NCBI RefSeq assembly: GCF_013141765.1
Contig: NZ_WHOD01000045.1
Span: 124,001 to 188,000 of the forward strand
Origin: Paenibacillus foliorum
Lineage (GTDB): Bacteria; Bacillota; Bacilli; Paenibacillales; NBRC-103111
Reading direction: 5' to 3'
DNA length: 64,000 nt
Of this stretch, positions 27,801 to 37,107 are shown piece by piece; the first letter of the stretch is position 1, and the number at the start of each line of letters is the position of its first letter. Below the pieces are notes generated by a model. That model saw only the letters and a program-made list of their open reading frames with translations, was not told where the DNA came from and searched no databases. The translations under genes were made by a program, and so were the position numbers.

Positions 27801-28880
27801 CTATTTCCTTTTCTTTTTCTTATATTGCAACTTTGGATTCATCAAAAAAGAACCATATTGAAGCGGTGTCAAATACGTATTATAGAATGTTGAGTGCATT
27901 CCTGCTTTTTTAAACGAGTATCGTTGATCTCTTCCATTCATTTCAATAAATTTAACAGCACCTTTATGATCTATCCCCATATCCAGACCAATATCGGCAA
28001 GATTAGACAGTCTTCTACCCAAATAATTAGCGATTTCCAAGGATACCCGCTGCAGCTCTTTTTTGGTAGATTCAGCAGATAGTCCTCCGCTCCGGAATAG
28101 CTCCTCACATCTCTTCACTTTACCGCCTTGTGCTACATTGGTAACATGTCTGCCTTTAGCAGCTACTTTTCCCACTATTCCGGTTACCTGCCACTCGCCG
28201 GTTTTTCCACGCTGAACAGAAACCCTGAGATCATATGGCCTCCCCTGAAAAGTCGCTAAAGGAATGCCTTCCTGGATAAGATAAGCTTGTTTGCCTACTT
28301 TATGTTTAATGAAAGCAATGATCTGCCTTGCAGCTCCTTGGGAAGGCTTTCTTTTTTTCCAATATAATTTCCAATTGCCATTAGATTGCTGCTTTATTTT
28401 GATAATACCAATACCTACACTGCCACTCGTCGGTTTAATGAATAGCACTGAATATTCTTTCATAGCTCTGACCAGATTCACTACGGAATATTTCATCGAA
28501 TAGGGCAAATATCTTCGTAAAGCGCGGTTCTGATACAATTGTTTATAAATCCGATACTTGCTGTAACGATTTTTCCTGTTATAGACTATACTGCTTTTAG
28601 CCAGCCTTTTTAAGTTCCTTTTTCCACGCGGTGACAATGTAATAGCCCGGTTATGAGTGACTTCAGGGATAGCTCTCTGTTTCCTTTTATATCGGCCGTT
28701 CGTATAGGTGTAGCCTAATGCACCCGACTTTCCCATTCGATTTAATGACATATAAAATGGCTTTAATTGAAGCTCTTTGGCAGCTTTATTATATAAATGA
28801 ATCCGTTCAAAACCGGTTTTGCGACTAGGGAGCTTCTCATAAACTTTATGGTCGAGCAATATGCCAATTGTCCGTTTCAT
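27801..28880 (-). CDS. YheC/YheD-family endospore coat-associated ATP-grasp protein
   Basis: 359 aa, very basic (many Lys/Arg). The C-terminal ATP-grasp fold is visible as LFIKPTSGSVGIGIIKIKQ, PYDLRVSVQRG and KFIEMNGRDQR. In Bacillus the YheC/D proteins are associated with the spore coat; no reaction has been established. CGGAGGCTGATT precedes the ATG. There is no obvious operon partner. Confidence 0.85.
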   Translation of the reverse strand: MKRTIGILLDHKVYEKLPSRKTGFERIHLYNKAAKELQLKPFYMSLNRMGKSGALGYTYTNGRYKRKQRAIPEVTHNRAITLSPRGKRNLKRLAKSSIVYNRKNRYSKYRIYKQLYQNRALRRYLPYSMKYSVVNLVRAMKEYSVLFIKPTSGSVGIGIIKIKQQSNGNWKLYWKKRKPSQGAARQIIAFIKHKVGKQAYLIQEGIPLATFQGRPYDLRVSVQRGKTGEWQVTGIVGKVAAKGRHVTNVAQGGKVKRCEELFRSGGLSAESTKKELQRVSLEIANYLGRRLSNLADIGLDMGIDHKGAVKFIEMNGRDQRYSFKKAGMHSTFYNTYLTPLQYGSFLMNPKLQYKKKKRK

Positions 28881-29023
28881 AATCAGCCTCCGGAATAAGA
28901 AGTGAATGCTCTTGTCTTATACTTTATTCCATCCCGCGGCTAACTTCTTCACGGTTCTTGCCTATTTTTATAAAAGTAACCCTATATCATCGAAGTCATC
29001 ATCTATTATAAAACGCAAAAAAA

Positions 29024-29050
29024 CAAGGGCACATTCACATGCACCCTTGT
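29024..29050 (-). terminator. terminator of ppaC
   Basis: Stem CAAGGG/CCCTTG with extra pairs inside, followed on the minus strand by TTTTTTT, 24 bases beyond the ppaC stop codon. Confidence 0.85.
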
Positions 29051-29074
29051 TTGAGATTCCGACTATTTTATGAC

Positions 29075-30007
29075 CTACAGCTTGTTAAATACTTCAGTCA
29101 ACACTGGAACAATTTGCGATTTACGCGATACTACGCCTTTTAGCACAGCTTTATTATCTGTCAATGTGACATTATAAGCTTGCTCCACAGCATTTGTTTG
29201 TTTTCCTAGCGCTAGAGCAACGGAATCGTTATTTAAAATATCTGTAACAACGAATACGAATAAATCCAAGCCTTTTTCAGCAATAATACCGGAAAGAGCC
29301 GCTTCCAGCTCAGCTTTTTTAACAAGAATATCGTTAGGATCTACAGCGTTCACTTGAGCGATTTCAACCTTGTAGGAACCCATACTGAATTCTTTTGCAT
29401 CAAGAGAAATCAGTTCTGCGATCGTTTTGTCGCTTAGATCCGCTCCAGCTTTCAGCATTTCCAAACCGTAGCTTTCCAGATTAACTCCGGCAATTTCAGC
29501 TAATTCACGTGCTGCAGCTACATCTTCCTCTGTGCAAGTTGGGGATTTCAATAACAATGTATCCGAGATGATTGCCGATAACAATAAGCCAGCTATTTCT
29601 TTACGGACAGCAACCCCATTTTCTTTAAACAATTTATTCAAAATCGTTGTTGTGCAGCCAACAGGCTCAGCACGGTAATACAACGGATGACTTGTCTCAA
29701 AGTTAGCTATGCGGTGATGATCGATAACTTCAACAACACGAACTTGATCGATATCAGATACGCTTTGTTGACGTTCATTATGGTCTACCAAAATAACAGC
29801 TTTCACTTCGTTAGCTACAGTTTCAACCAAGCGTGGCGCAGCAACTTTAAAATAATCAAGTACAAACTGAGTCTCGCCGCTGATTGATCCCAAACGAACC
29901 GGCTCCACATTTTTACCCAATTGAGTCTTCAAATCAGCATACGCAAGAGCAGAGCAGATTGAATCGGTGTCCGGATTCTTATGTCCGAAAATAAGTGTTT
30001 TTTCCAT
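29075..30007 (-). CDS. ppaC: manganese-dependent inorganic pyrophosphatase (family II)
   Basis: 310 aa, the family length. DHH-type metal site: His9, Asp13 and Asp15 in GHKNPDTDS, Asp75-His76 in LVDHNE and Asp96-His97-His98 in VIDHHR. The C-terminal DHHA2 domain ends with the substrate motif SRKSQIVP. It hydrolyses pyrophosphate in the cytosol and so drives biosynthesis. AAGGAGTAACTTTC precedes the ATG. Single gene with its own terminator. Confidence 0.96.
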   Translation of the reverse strand: MEKTLIFGHKNPDTDSICSALAYADLKTQLGKNVEPVRLGSISGETQFVLDYFKVAAPRLVETVANEVKAVILVDHNERQQSVSDIDQVRVVEVIDHHRIANFETSHPLYYRAEPVGCTTTILNKLFKENGVAVRKEIAGLLLSAIISDTLLLKSPTCTEEDVAAARELAEIAGVNLESYGLEMLKAGADLSDKTIAELISLDAKEFSMGSYKVEIAQVNAVDPNDILVKKAELEAALSGIIAEKGLDLFVFVVTDILNNDSVALALGKQTNAVEQAYNVTLTDNKAVLKGVVSRKSQIVPVLTEVFNKL

Positions 30008-30176
30008 GAAAGTTACTCCTTAAGTCATTTTTTTGGCCGAGAAAATTATACCATATAAAGTTCTTCCCTTTCTAGATTATAGCGCTAAATTCTCCTTATT
30101 CCAATGCTTTTACACAGATTACTTGAAAATAATGTGAATATGTAATAAACATTCACCCCAAAGACCAGAAGAGCAT

Positions 30177-30216
30177 TTGACGATATTAGTTGCTATACAT
30201 ATAATTGTTATACAAT
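30177..30216 (+). promoter_or_regulatory. sigma-A promoter with MarR-type operator
   Basis: TTGACG (30177-30182), 17-base spacer, TATAAT (30200-30205). A perfect 13-bp palindrome ATTGT-TAT-ACAAT (30204-30216) overlaps the end of the -10 box and the probable transcription start. It is well placed to be the operator for the MarR repressor encoded 28 bases downstream. Confidence 0.75.
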
Positions 30217-30243
30217 CTATTTACTCGAACAAGGTGGATTTAT

Positions 30244-30669
30244 ATGAACGTTACTCATTCGATTGGTTTTATTATAAGCAATACAGGCAGGAAATTAAGC
30301 CAACACCTTACCATTCGCTTTCAGCCTTATGATATTACTTCCGAGCAGTGGTCTGTATTAAGCAAGCTGTCTGAGCAGGATGGCATTTCCCAGAGAGAAC
30401 TGTCGCATAGAACGGAGAAGGATCCTACAAATGTCACTCGAATACTTGACCAATTAGAAAGAAAGGGATGGATTCGAAGAGTTCCCAACCCAGAAGATCG
30501 AAGATCTTTTTTGACTTATGTAACGGACAGCGGTAGAGAGCTTAATATAATCTTGGCTCCTATTGAAGCTCAATTGATTCAAGAAATCCTTACCTCCTTA
30601 TCCGAAGATGAGATCACCTTATTACGCAAAATATTTACACAAATAAACTCCAATCTGTTAAGCCACTAA
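30244..30669 (+). CDS. MarR-family transcriptional repressor
   Basis: 141 aa from the ATG at 30244 (AAGGTGG upstream). Winged helix-turn-helix: ITSEQWSVLSKLSEQDGISQ, then DPTNVTRILDQLERKGWIRR and the wing NPEDRRSFLTYVT. It forms a dimer that binds palindromic DNA and is released by small ligands. It is followed 29 bases later by an MFS efflux gene, so it probably represses itself and that transporter. Confidence 0.92.
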   Translation: MNVTHSIGFIISNTGRKLSQHLTIRFQPYDITSEQWSVLSKLSEQDGISQRELSHRTEKDPTNVTRILDQLERKGWIRRVPNPEDRRSFLTYVTDSGRELNIILAPIEAQLIQEILTSLSEDEITLLRKIFTQINSNLLSH

Positions 30670-30698
30670 ACCCAACTGAGAAAGAAGAGAACACTACG

Positions 30699-31880
30699 AT
30701 GCAGCAAAAATCAGCTCTATGGAACCGGAATTTTTTATCGATTAGTTTAAGCAGTTTTTTTATTTTTATGACCTTTTATATACTCGCGGTTACACTGCCT
30801 ATATTTGTTTTGGACAATCTGCATGGAAACAATCAGGAGATTGGTCTTGTCACAACATTATTCATAATCGCTGGTGTAATCTTTCGCCCATTAACCGGCA
30901 AATGGTTGGATGAACTGAATAGAAGAAATATCATTTTCTTCTCCCTTGTTTTATACACGATTTGCAGTCTGCTTTACCTATTTGTGCATGACTTTAATAT
31001 GTTGTTGTGGCTCCGTATTTTTCAAGGCGTTGGATTCGGCATTGCCGCAACCGCGACTTCAGCCATAGTTATAGATATGATTCCTATAGACCGTAAAGGT
31101 GAAGGAATCGGCTATTTCAGCCTTTTTATGAGTCTTGCTATGGTCATTGGTCCAGCTTTAGGTCTAATGGTTGTTTCACATTTTAATTTCACCGTATTAT
31201 TTACCCTATGCTCTCTCCTATCCGTCATGTCATTGATTTGTGCCATGATAACAACAATTCCTGTAAGAGATAAGAATACCCCTACGGATCGTTCTTGGAA
31301 CTGGAGACGATTTATCGAGCTCAAAGCGATTCCGATTTCAATAGCTGGCAGTTTATTGGCTTTCTCCTATGGAGCTATTTCTACGTTCATATCCATATAT
31401 GCTAAGGAATTGGGCATTGAGCAAATGGCCAGTTATTTTTTCATCGTTTTTGCCGTCATGATCGTACTGTCTCGCCCATTTACAGGTAAACTATTTGACC
31501 GAAAAGGACCTCACGTGCTTGTATACCCGGGGATTTTATTGTTTGCTGCAGGAATGATCTGGTTGAGTCAAGCTCATTCGGTTGTTGTATTCTTACTGGC
31601 AGGAGGTATCATTGGACTCGGTTATGGCGCTCTTCTTCCGAGCTTTCAAACCATAGCAATACAAGCTTCGCCTAGTCACCGGCGGGGGTTGGCTACCAGC
31701 ACCTACTTTGTCCTATTTGATACTGGCTATGGTTTGGGTTCTTATGTCTTAGGTGTTGTTGCGGCCCGAACAAGCTATCATACCATGTACCTCATTGGCG
31801 GAGTGGTTGTTGCCTTTACTGCGCTCATCTATTACAGGCTCCATCATAGAAAAGAAAAACTTGCACAGTCCCAATCATAG
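30699..31880 (+). CDS. MFS transporter (probable drug efflux)
   Basis: 393 aa, 12 predicted membrane helices. The MFS loop 2-3 motif is seen as FRPLTGKWLDELNRRNIIFF and repeated in the second half as SRPFTGKLFDRKGPHVLVY. It probably exports a toxic compound by proton antiport. It follows the MarR repressor with 29 bases between, and ends before a two-way terminator. Confidence 0.9.
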   Translation: MQQKSALWNRNFLSISLSSFFIFMTFYILAVTLPIFVLDNLHGNNQEIGLVTTLFIIAGVIFRPLTGKWLDELNRRNIIFFSLVLYTICSLLYLFVHDFNMLLWLRIFQGVGFGIAATATSAIVIDMIPIDRKGEGIGYFSLFMSLAMVIGPALGLMVVSHFNFTVLFTLCSLLSVMSLICAMITTIPVRDKNTPTDRSWNWRRFIELKAIPISIAGSLLAFSYGAISTFISIYAKELGIEQMASYFFIVFAVMIVLSRPFTGKLFDRKGPHVLVYPGILLFAAGMIWLSQAHSVVVFLLAGGIIGLGYGALLPSFQTIAIQASPSHRRGLATSTYFVLFDTGYGLGSYVLGVVAARTSYHTMYLIGGVVVAFTALIYYRLHHRKEKLAQSQS

Positions 31881-31922
31881 ATCCTTAAAAGCATCACAAA
31901 ATCACATAACCATAAATACGAA

Positions 31923-31958
31923 AAAGATCCCTGTTTATAATGCTAAACAAGGATCTTT
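31923..31958. terminator. bidirectional terminator between MFS gene and motB
   Basis: Stem AAAGATCC/GGATCTTT with an inner TGTTTA/TAAACA extension, flanked by A and T runs on both sides; it serves the convergent MFS (+) and motAB (-) units. Confidence 0.85.
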
Positions 31959-31975
31959 CGTATTTCTATTATGAA

Positions 31976-32767
31976 TTACTCCGGAGCTTTAATATTTCGT
32001 ACGACACTAACCTCTACACGACGGTTGTTTCCTCTACCTTCGACCGTTGCATTAGTATCAACAGGTCGATATTCACCATAACCCGTTGAGCTAAAAAAGG
32101 ATGGGTCCAACGTCTTCCTGGCAAGAACGACCTTCATGAAATTCAATGCACGTTTCGTGCTCAAATCCCAGTTATCGCTAAACTCACCTTTTGAAATAGG
32201 TACATTATCCGTATAACCTGCGACTTCAATTTGATAACCGGGGTATTGGCCGAGCATGTCTGCGATTGCGACACCCAATTTCTGTGAATCCGCCTTAATA
32301 GCCGCAGAACCAGAATCGAATAATGCTTTATCGCGGATAGTAATGATAAGTCTATCATTGGTCAGCTTCGTTTCGAGCTCTGCGACCAACTTGTTATCGC
32401 TGATGTAGGCATCCAGCTTTTTCTTAAGCTCTTCGAGCTCCTGCTTTTCCTTCTCCATCTGCTGCTGTTGTTTATCTTTCTGCTCTTGCTTTTCTTTCGT
32501 GTTTTCCGAAGATTGATCCTGCTTGCTTTTATCAACATTCGGCGATATATCTAGAGGAACGAGATTGGACGTTGCAAAGGGCGCAGAGCCTCCAGTAAAA
32601 GCAGAGTTAAGCGACTTCATTATGATGTCGTATTTCTTTGCATCCACCTTACTGGAAGCGAACAGGATAATGAAGAGCGCCAGCAGTAAGGTCAGCAAAT
32701 CGGCATAGGGAATTAACCAGGATTCATCTACATGTTCTTCATGATGCTCCTTCTTGTGTTTCTTCAT
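31976..32767 (-). CDS. motB: flagellar motor protein MotB
   Basis: 263 aa. A short His/Lys/Glu-rich cytoplasmic N-terminus, then a single helix with the proton-carrying Asp23 in PYADLLTLLLALFIILFASS, a charged coiled-coil linker (about 75-125, Lys/Gln/Glu-rich), and a C-terminal OmpA-like peptidoglycan-binding domain (YTDNVPISKGEFSDNWDLST, GNNRRVEVSV). The helix resembles proton-type MotB rather than sodium-type MotS. It starts two bases after motA. Confidence 0.95.
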   Translation of the reverse strand: MKKHKKEHHEEHVDESWLIPYADLLTLLLALFIILFASSKVDAKKYDIIMKSLNSAFTGGSAPFATSNLVPLDISPNVDKSKQDQSSENTKEKQEQKDKQQQQMEKEKQELEELKKKLDAYISDNKLVAELETKLTNDRLIITIRDKALFDSGSAAIKADSQKLGVAIADMLGQYPGYQIEVAGYTDNVPISKGEFSDNWDLSTKRALNFMKVVLARKTLDPSFFSSTGYGEYRPVDTNATVEGRGNNRRVEVSVVRNIKAPE

Positions 32768-32769
32768 AA

Positions 32770-33555
32770 CTACACACCCTCGTTCGCAGCTGTTTCGGTA
32801 TCCCGTTTAGATGTTGGAATAAACACCATTAGTTTTTGGCGTACAGCAACTGCTGAAATACCCGATTGGATGGACAAAATACCCTCTACCATCATCATTT
32901 TGATTTCTACTTCTTTTTTCGATTTCTGCTTCAGCTTATTAGCAATAGGATGCCATAAGACATAACCCGTGAATATCCCAAGTAAAGTAGCAACAAATGC
33001 AGCCGAAATCAAATGCCCCAAGGCTTCAATTTCATTCAGGTTACCTAATGCTGCGATAAGTCCAACTACCGCGCCAAGTACACCAAGTGTTGGAGCATAA
33101 GTACCTGCTTGAGTAAAAATCAATGCCCCGTTCCGATGGCGCTCTTCCATAGTAGAGATATCCTCCAACAGTACATCTCTCACGAAATCCTCATCATTCC
33201 CATCAATAATAAGACGTAACCCATTTCGCAAAAAAGCATTTTCAATCTCTTCAACCTTACTTTCCAAAGCTAGCAAGCCCTCACGACGAGTGATGCTAAC
33301 CCATTCAACAAACATGTTTACCAAATCAGGCTTGGAAATCAGCTTTTGCTCGGAAAACACCATTTTCAACAACATGGGAAACTTCTTCATTTCCTCTAAC
33401 GAAAAGCCAATAAATAAAGCTGCTGCTGTTCCACCAAAAATAATTAATATCGCAGCTGGATTTGCCAAGGCTACCAAACTCGCGCCCTTCAACACCATCC
33501 CTACACCTACTGAGACAACAGCAAGAATAATACCGATAATCGTAGATTTTTCCAT
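32770..33555 (-). CDS. motA: flagellar motor stator protein MotA
   Basis: 261 aa from the ATG at 33555 (GGAAGGAA upstream; the upstream GTG/TTG-type extension has no site). Four membrane helices, two at the N-terminus (about 4-50) and two at 145-200, with the cytoplasmic loop carrying charged residues (EERHRNGALIF) that interact with FliG. It forms the proton-conducting stator with MotB. Confidence 0.95.
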   Translation of the reverse strand: MEKSTIIGIILAVVSVGVGMVLKGASLVALANPAAILIIFGGTAAALFIGFSLEEMKKFPMLLKMVFSEQKLISKPDLVNMFVEWVSITRREGLLALESKVEEIENAFLRNGLRLIIDGNDEDFVRDVLLEDISTMEERHRNGALIFTQAGTYAPTLGVLGAVVGLIAALGNLNEIEALGHLISAAFVATLLGIFTGYVLWHPIANKLKQKSKKEVEIKMMMVEGILSIQSGISAVAVRQKLMVFIPTSKRDTETAANEGV

Positions 33556-33911
33556 AATAATAAATTCCTTCCGAGTATGTAATAATTTCATTTAAAGCCT
33601 TTTTAGCCATGCAAGTTTACACAACATCCATCCTATTATTAATCACCTCAGTTCAAAAGAGCTGAACTACATAGGTCTTGTATATTTATTATTTCGACAC
33701 GTTTAGACATTCACCTGCATGACCCCAATTATTTATTAGGTCATTAAACCCAATATATGTAGATAATCGTCGTTAATGTTACTTAATTAGGATATTACAC
33801 ATAGCTGATAGGTCTTTAATCCTATATTCAAATTTATTGAAATCATAATATCCCGATAAAATTTCACCAAATTATAGCTTTTAAAGGACTTTTAAGCCAT
33901 ACATATTATTT
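33556..33911. other. A/T-rich gene-free stretch between coaW and motA
   Basis: No gene seen. It should hold the motAB promoter on the minus strand. A weak sigma-D-like candidate (TAAT, then GACGATTA after about 14 bases) is near 33765-33790, well short of the TAAA / GCCGATAT consensus. The string TAGGTC occurs three times (near 33671, 33738 and 33811), with TAGGTCATTAAACC and TAGGTCTTTAATCC alike. Confidence 0.3.
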
Positions 33912-34736
33912 TCACAAAGATAACCAAGCACCTATAGCTCCGCTAAAAGGGCCATGATCTAAGAATACGGCTTCAGCTCCTCTAAGCTTGGTGTAGCCTG
34001 TAACGATATCTTGTAATAACCCATTACCTACAAAAGATGAACCAATATACACAATGCTGGAAACCCCACACTGACCTGCCGCAAGAACACTAGCTGTAGT
34101 TACTGTTTCTCCAACGAGTCCCATCACAGAAGCTAATAAATCAGCAACTTCCCTAGTGTTTGATCCATCAAGACGTACATTGCCAAAATTGCTAGCTGTT
34201 AGATCGCCCGGAATCGGCGGTACGGCCCCCTCGTAAATATGGCTGACCTTCAAATCCACTCTTTCCCTGTTACCGTTCTTTGCTGTGTGGATAATTTCGT
34301 TGAAATCGCCAATTCCCGTCAATAAGTAGGACAAGCCTATTAATGTCCCTCCCCCAACCCCGCTTCCACCGAGCCGGTAGTGCTTATTAGGATCGGTATA
34401 ATGGATCGATGTTCCTGTCCCGCAATTTGTTAGAACAAAGGCCTCCGGTGCCGTCTTTATATCTCGCAATAAATACTGCACACCGCTGCATGTAGCATCA
34501 AATTCGACTATCGTACTAATCTCATTTTGTGATAAATAGGATTGCAAAAGAGCTGCTTTGCCTCCGGTTATGCTAACCTTGGCCTTAGGAGCATGCTGCA
34601 TGATCCACGAGACTGCTTCTTGCATACGAGCACTTGGAAAGTTGATGAATTCCAATGAAGCGCTTGCCTCTTCTTTGTAGGCTATTTTGATAAGAGTACC
34701 ACCAGCATCAATACCCATTTTGAGAATTTGTTTCAT
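33912..34736 (-). CDS. coaW: type II pantothenate kinase
   Basis: 274 aa from the ATG at 34736 (AGGAGG upstream). The ASKHA-fold ATP-binding motif is MGIDAGGTLIKIAY at the N-terminus; further on are LTNCGTGTSIHY and LGGSGVGGGTLIGLSYLLTG. It phosphorylates pantothenate, the first step of CoA synthesis. The type II enzyme is typical of staphylococci and many Bacillales. It follows a truncated phosphatase gene in the same orientation. Confidence 0.92.
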   Translation of the reverse strand: MKQILKMGIDAGGTLIKIAYKEEASASLEFINFPSARMQEAVSWIMQHAPKAKVSITGGKAALLQSYLSQNEISTIVEFDATCSGVQYLLRDIKTAPEAFVLTNCGTGTSIHYTDPNKHYRLGGSGVGGGTLIGLSYLLTGIGDFNEIIHTAKNGNRERVDLKVSHIYEGAVPPIPGDLTASNFGNVRLDGSNTREVADLLASVMGLVGETVTTASVLAAGQCGVSSIVYIGSSFVGNGLLQDIVTGYTKLRGAEAVFLDHGPFSGAIGAWLSL

Positions 34737-34789
34737 TGAAATAGTTGCCTCCTGAGATGTCGAATACTCTCTGCTATTAACCTTCATAT

Positions 34790-35005
34790 TTATAAAATCC
34801 GCAGTAAACAACATCTTCCGAATTTGTCCGAAGAGAGAATTAGCTCGCAGGTCTGTAATTCATCTTCCTGGCTCAACAGTCTTTCTGCCTGTTCAATTCC
34901 CCTTTCAGTTAAGGGGACAAAATCTCTTCTTTGGCTGCTGAGCTGCCTTTTATCCTTAAGGTCCCAATCAGGCTCACCATGTCTTACGAGATAATAATGG
35001 GTCAT
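34790..35005 (-). pseudogene. truncated histidine phosphatase (phosphoglycerate mutase family)
   Basis: The 71-residue product begins as a good family member: YYLVRHGEPDWD with the RHG catalytic signature, then LTERGIEQAERLL and CELILSS. The family then needs a P-x-x-R-x-x-x-T-A segment and about 110 more residues with the second His. Instead it changes to an unrelated 10-residue tail and stops. No matching sequence continues in another frame, so a deletion is likely. The ribosome site (GGAGG) is still good. It lies between the RHH-methyltransferase gene and coaW. Confidence 0.75.
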
Positions 35006-35017
35006 GAATGATTCCTC

Positions 35018-35902
35018 CTAGATCGAGTAACTGACATACCAGAAGCTTCCCCCTACAACCACCTTAAGCTGTTTAGCAATCGGTTTGAAAATGTCGTACA
35101 GCTCCTCTTTGGAATAATAATTTTTTACGATTTCATGCTTGGAGCCATCCGATAGTTCGCGAAGTTTGAAGGTATCTTCACAAGACTCTTTATGTACTAG
35201 CTCTCCTCCTCTTCCCTGTACAAACACATTATCCGCTATAAAAATATTAGCTCCAGAGCCTAATCGTTTATGCAGTCCTGTTAAAAAATCATCTATCTTA
35301 TTTTTAGGAATATGTGAAAACCAAAAACTAGCAAGCGCACCATTAAAAACCCCCGGTATTGTATCCAGGTCATAAGCATCTCCAATTAAAAATTGGGCTT
35401 TAAGTTGAGGAATTTGTTTCGCTTCGGCAATTTGCAGTACTTCCGGTCTAATATCCGTTCCCGTAACGTGTTGGACAGCATCGGCGATTATTTGTGTCCA
35501 ATACCCCGTTCCACAAGCTATCTCCAGTACTGTCCTGCCCGCGAGCGCATCCTTCATCGCATTAGCAATTCGTACAAGCTCATTTTGATAATTAGGTTCA
35601 TCACGATGATATATGTTTTCAAATTCAGCTGCGCGTGAGCCATAATACGATTGTATTCTCGCCGTTTCTTGATTCAAAACTTGCAATCTCTCGGATAATA
35701 GGGTTGGATCCTTTTGTTTAGAATCTAGGAGACTGGCAAAAATGGCGGTTCCCTGTGATTTATAATTGGCAAGTAAGCTATGCGTTGCCATTACAATCAC
35801 TTGGGTCATGGAAAGGCCTGTTTCGGCTGCCATGAGCTCCAAATCGCTTTTCACCTTATCTGGCAAATATACGGATAATCGTTTGGTCTTATTCTCAGTC
35901 AT
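35018..35902 (-). CDS. ribbon-helix-helix DNA-binding domain fused to SAM methyltransferase
   Basis: 294 aa. Residues about 7-45 match a CopG/MetJ-type ribbon-helix-helix: KRLSVYLPDKVKSDLELMAA (strand and helix A), then GLSMTQVIVMATHSLL (turn and helix B). After a linker, residues ~85-294 form a class I methyltransferase with motif I VLEIACGTGYW (125-135), TGTDIRPE and FWFSHIPK. AAGGAGGCGTGAGGACTT precedes the ATG. A perfect 23-bp palindrome lies 35 bases upstream of the start codon, so the protein may bind its own promoter. I know of no characterised protein with this layout. Confidence 0.82.
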   Translation of the reverse strand: MTENKTKRLSVYLPDKVKSDLELMAAETGLSMTQVIVMATHSLLANYKSQGTAIFASLLDSKQKDPTLLSERLQVLNQETARIQSYYGSRAAEFENIYHRDEPNYQNELVRIANAMKDALAGRTVLEIACGTGYWTQIIADAVQHVTGTDIRPEVLQIAEAKQIPQLKAQFLIGDAYDLDTIPGVFNGALASFWFSHIPKNKIDDFLTGLHKRLGSGANIFIADNVFVQGRGGELVHKESCEDTFKLRELSDGSKHEIVKNYYSKEELYDIFKPIAKQLKVVVGGSFWYVSYSI

Positions 35903-35936
35903 AAGTCCTCACGCCTCCTTAGATCGTTTTAAACAA

Positions 35937-35959
35937 GTTAACATATATTATATGTTAAC
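35937..35959 (-). promoter_or_regulatory. perfect palindrome inside the promoter of the RHH-methyltransferase gene
   Basis: Two 11-bp arms, GTTAACATATA and TATATGTTAAC, are separated by one base. On the minus strand TTGAGT and TAACTT flank it with a 17-base spacer, so the palindrome fills the gap between the probable -35 and -10 boxes: a typical repressor position. Two-fold symmetry suits a ribbon-helix-helix dimer. Confidence 0.75.
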
Positions 35960-36027
35960 TCAACCCATTTTACATATACTTAAGGTATGATTAGTTTACT
36001 TCCGAGAGCTTCACTTCATAAAGAAAT

Positions 36028-36063
36028 AAGGAGGGAAGGATGCCAAGGCACCTTTCCCTCCTT
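36028..36063 (-). terminator. hairpin downstream of yhaM
   Basis: Arms of 17 bases (AAGGAGGGAAGGATGCC with GGCACCTTTCCCTCCTT) with two mismatches and a two-base loop, 57 bases after the yhaM stop. The T run is poor (TTATTTCTTTA), so termination strength is uncertain. Confidence 0.65.
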
Positions 36064-36119
36064 TACCATTGGGGCAAGCTACTGAATATGCTTACCCTTT
36101 CACGCCCACTTATGAAATT

Positions 36120-37076
36120 TTACCATTTCATACGATATACCGGCTTATTTTCCAATCCACGAATAAGAGGTGTCCAGTTCTCTGTATCTGGCAATACATC
36201 AATGGCATCCTCCACCATTTGAAGCTTTGCGTCCAATGCATCAATATGATGAAGAGCTACTGCTTCCGCTGTCTGAGGCTGTACCGGGCTGCCCCATTCT
36301 CCCAAGTTATGATGAGACAATACTAAATGCTGCAAAGCGAGCACGCGCTCCGATTGTAGATCGATATCGCACCTAATTGCCGCCTCAGTGATCCAACTGG
36401 ACGCCATAGCGATATGTCCAATCAATTTGCCATGAACACTATAATCTGACACTATACCCATCTGGGCGATCATTTCCTCCGGCTTGGCTATATCGTGCAA
36501 TATGATACCGGCCTTAAGCAAATCAGCATTCAGAAATGGCCTCTGCTTGCATATAAAATTGCCAATCTCCAGCATCCGAACCATATGATAAGCCAAACCT
36601 GCGAAATAAGCATGATGATGGGTTTTAGCCGCCGGGTAATGCATTAGCTTCTCTTCCACTTTGGACACACAATAAGTAACGATCTTTTTAATTTCCACAT
36701 CTGTTATGTTTTCAAGCACTTGTTTAATGATATATACTAGATCAACTGGAAGAACAGGCGCAGAACGGATAAAATCGGTTAGCGTTATGCCATCATCATC
36801 ATTTGCTTTACGAATTTTCGTTATTTTCACCTGCAGCTTTTCCCGGTATGTATGCGCGATTCCTTGAATCTTTACAAGCCCCATTGGGAAGAACGTTTCC
36901 TTGTCTGTCGTAGTAACGTCCCAGTATTTAGCTGAAATCTGACCACTTGAATCACACAGGACGATGTCAAAATAATCCTTCGCAGGTGTGCCGTTCGTTT
37001 GCTTAACCTCCAGCTCTTTCAATAAGTAAAAGCCGACAAATTCATCTTGATGATTTAAACTTCTGATAATACTCAT
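36120..37076 (-). CDS. yhaM: 3'-5' exoribonuclease YhaM (OB fold + HD domain)
   Basis: 318 aa from the ATG at 37076 (CGGAGG upstream). An N-terminal OB-fold RNA-binding part with DYFDIVLCDSSGQISAKYWD, then an HD hydrolase domain: HHHAYFAGLAYH, ILHDIAKPEE (His-Asp pair) and LSHHNLGEWGSP. YhaM trims RNA 3' ends in Gram-positive bacteria. The length and order of domains match the family. The DUF1294 gene is just upstream and overlaps only the open-frame extension. Confidence 0.93.
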   Translation of the reverse strand: MSIIRSLNHQDEFVGFYLLKELEVKQTNGTPAKDYFDIVLCDSSGQISAKYWDVTTTDKETFFPMGLVKIQGIAHTYREKLQVKITKIRKANDDDGITLTDFIRSAPVLPVDLVYIIKQVLENITDVEIKKIVTYCVSKVEEKLMHYPAAKTHHHAYFAGLAYHMVRMLEIGNFICKQRPFLNADLLKAGIILHDIAKPEEMIAQMGIVSDYSVHGKLIGHIAMASSWITEAAIRCDIDLQSERVLALQHLVLSHHNLGEWGSPVQPQTAEAVALHHIDALDAKLQMVEDAIDVLPDTENWTPLIRGLENKPVYRMKW

Positions 37077-37107
37077 ACGCTTGCCTCCGATATATGAAAA
37101 ATTATAA

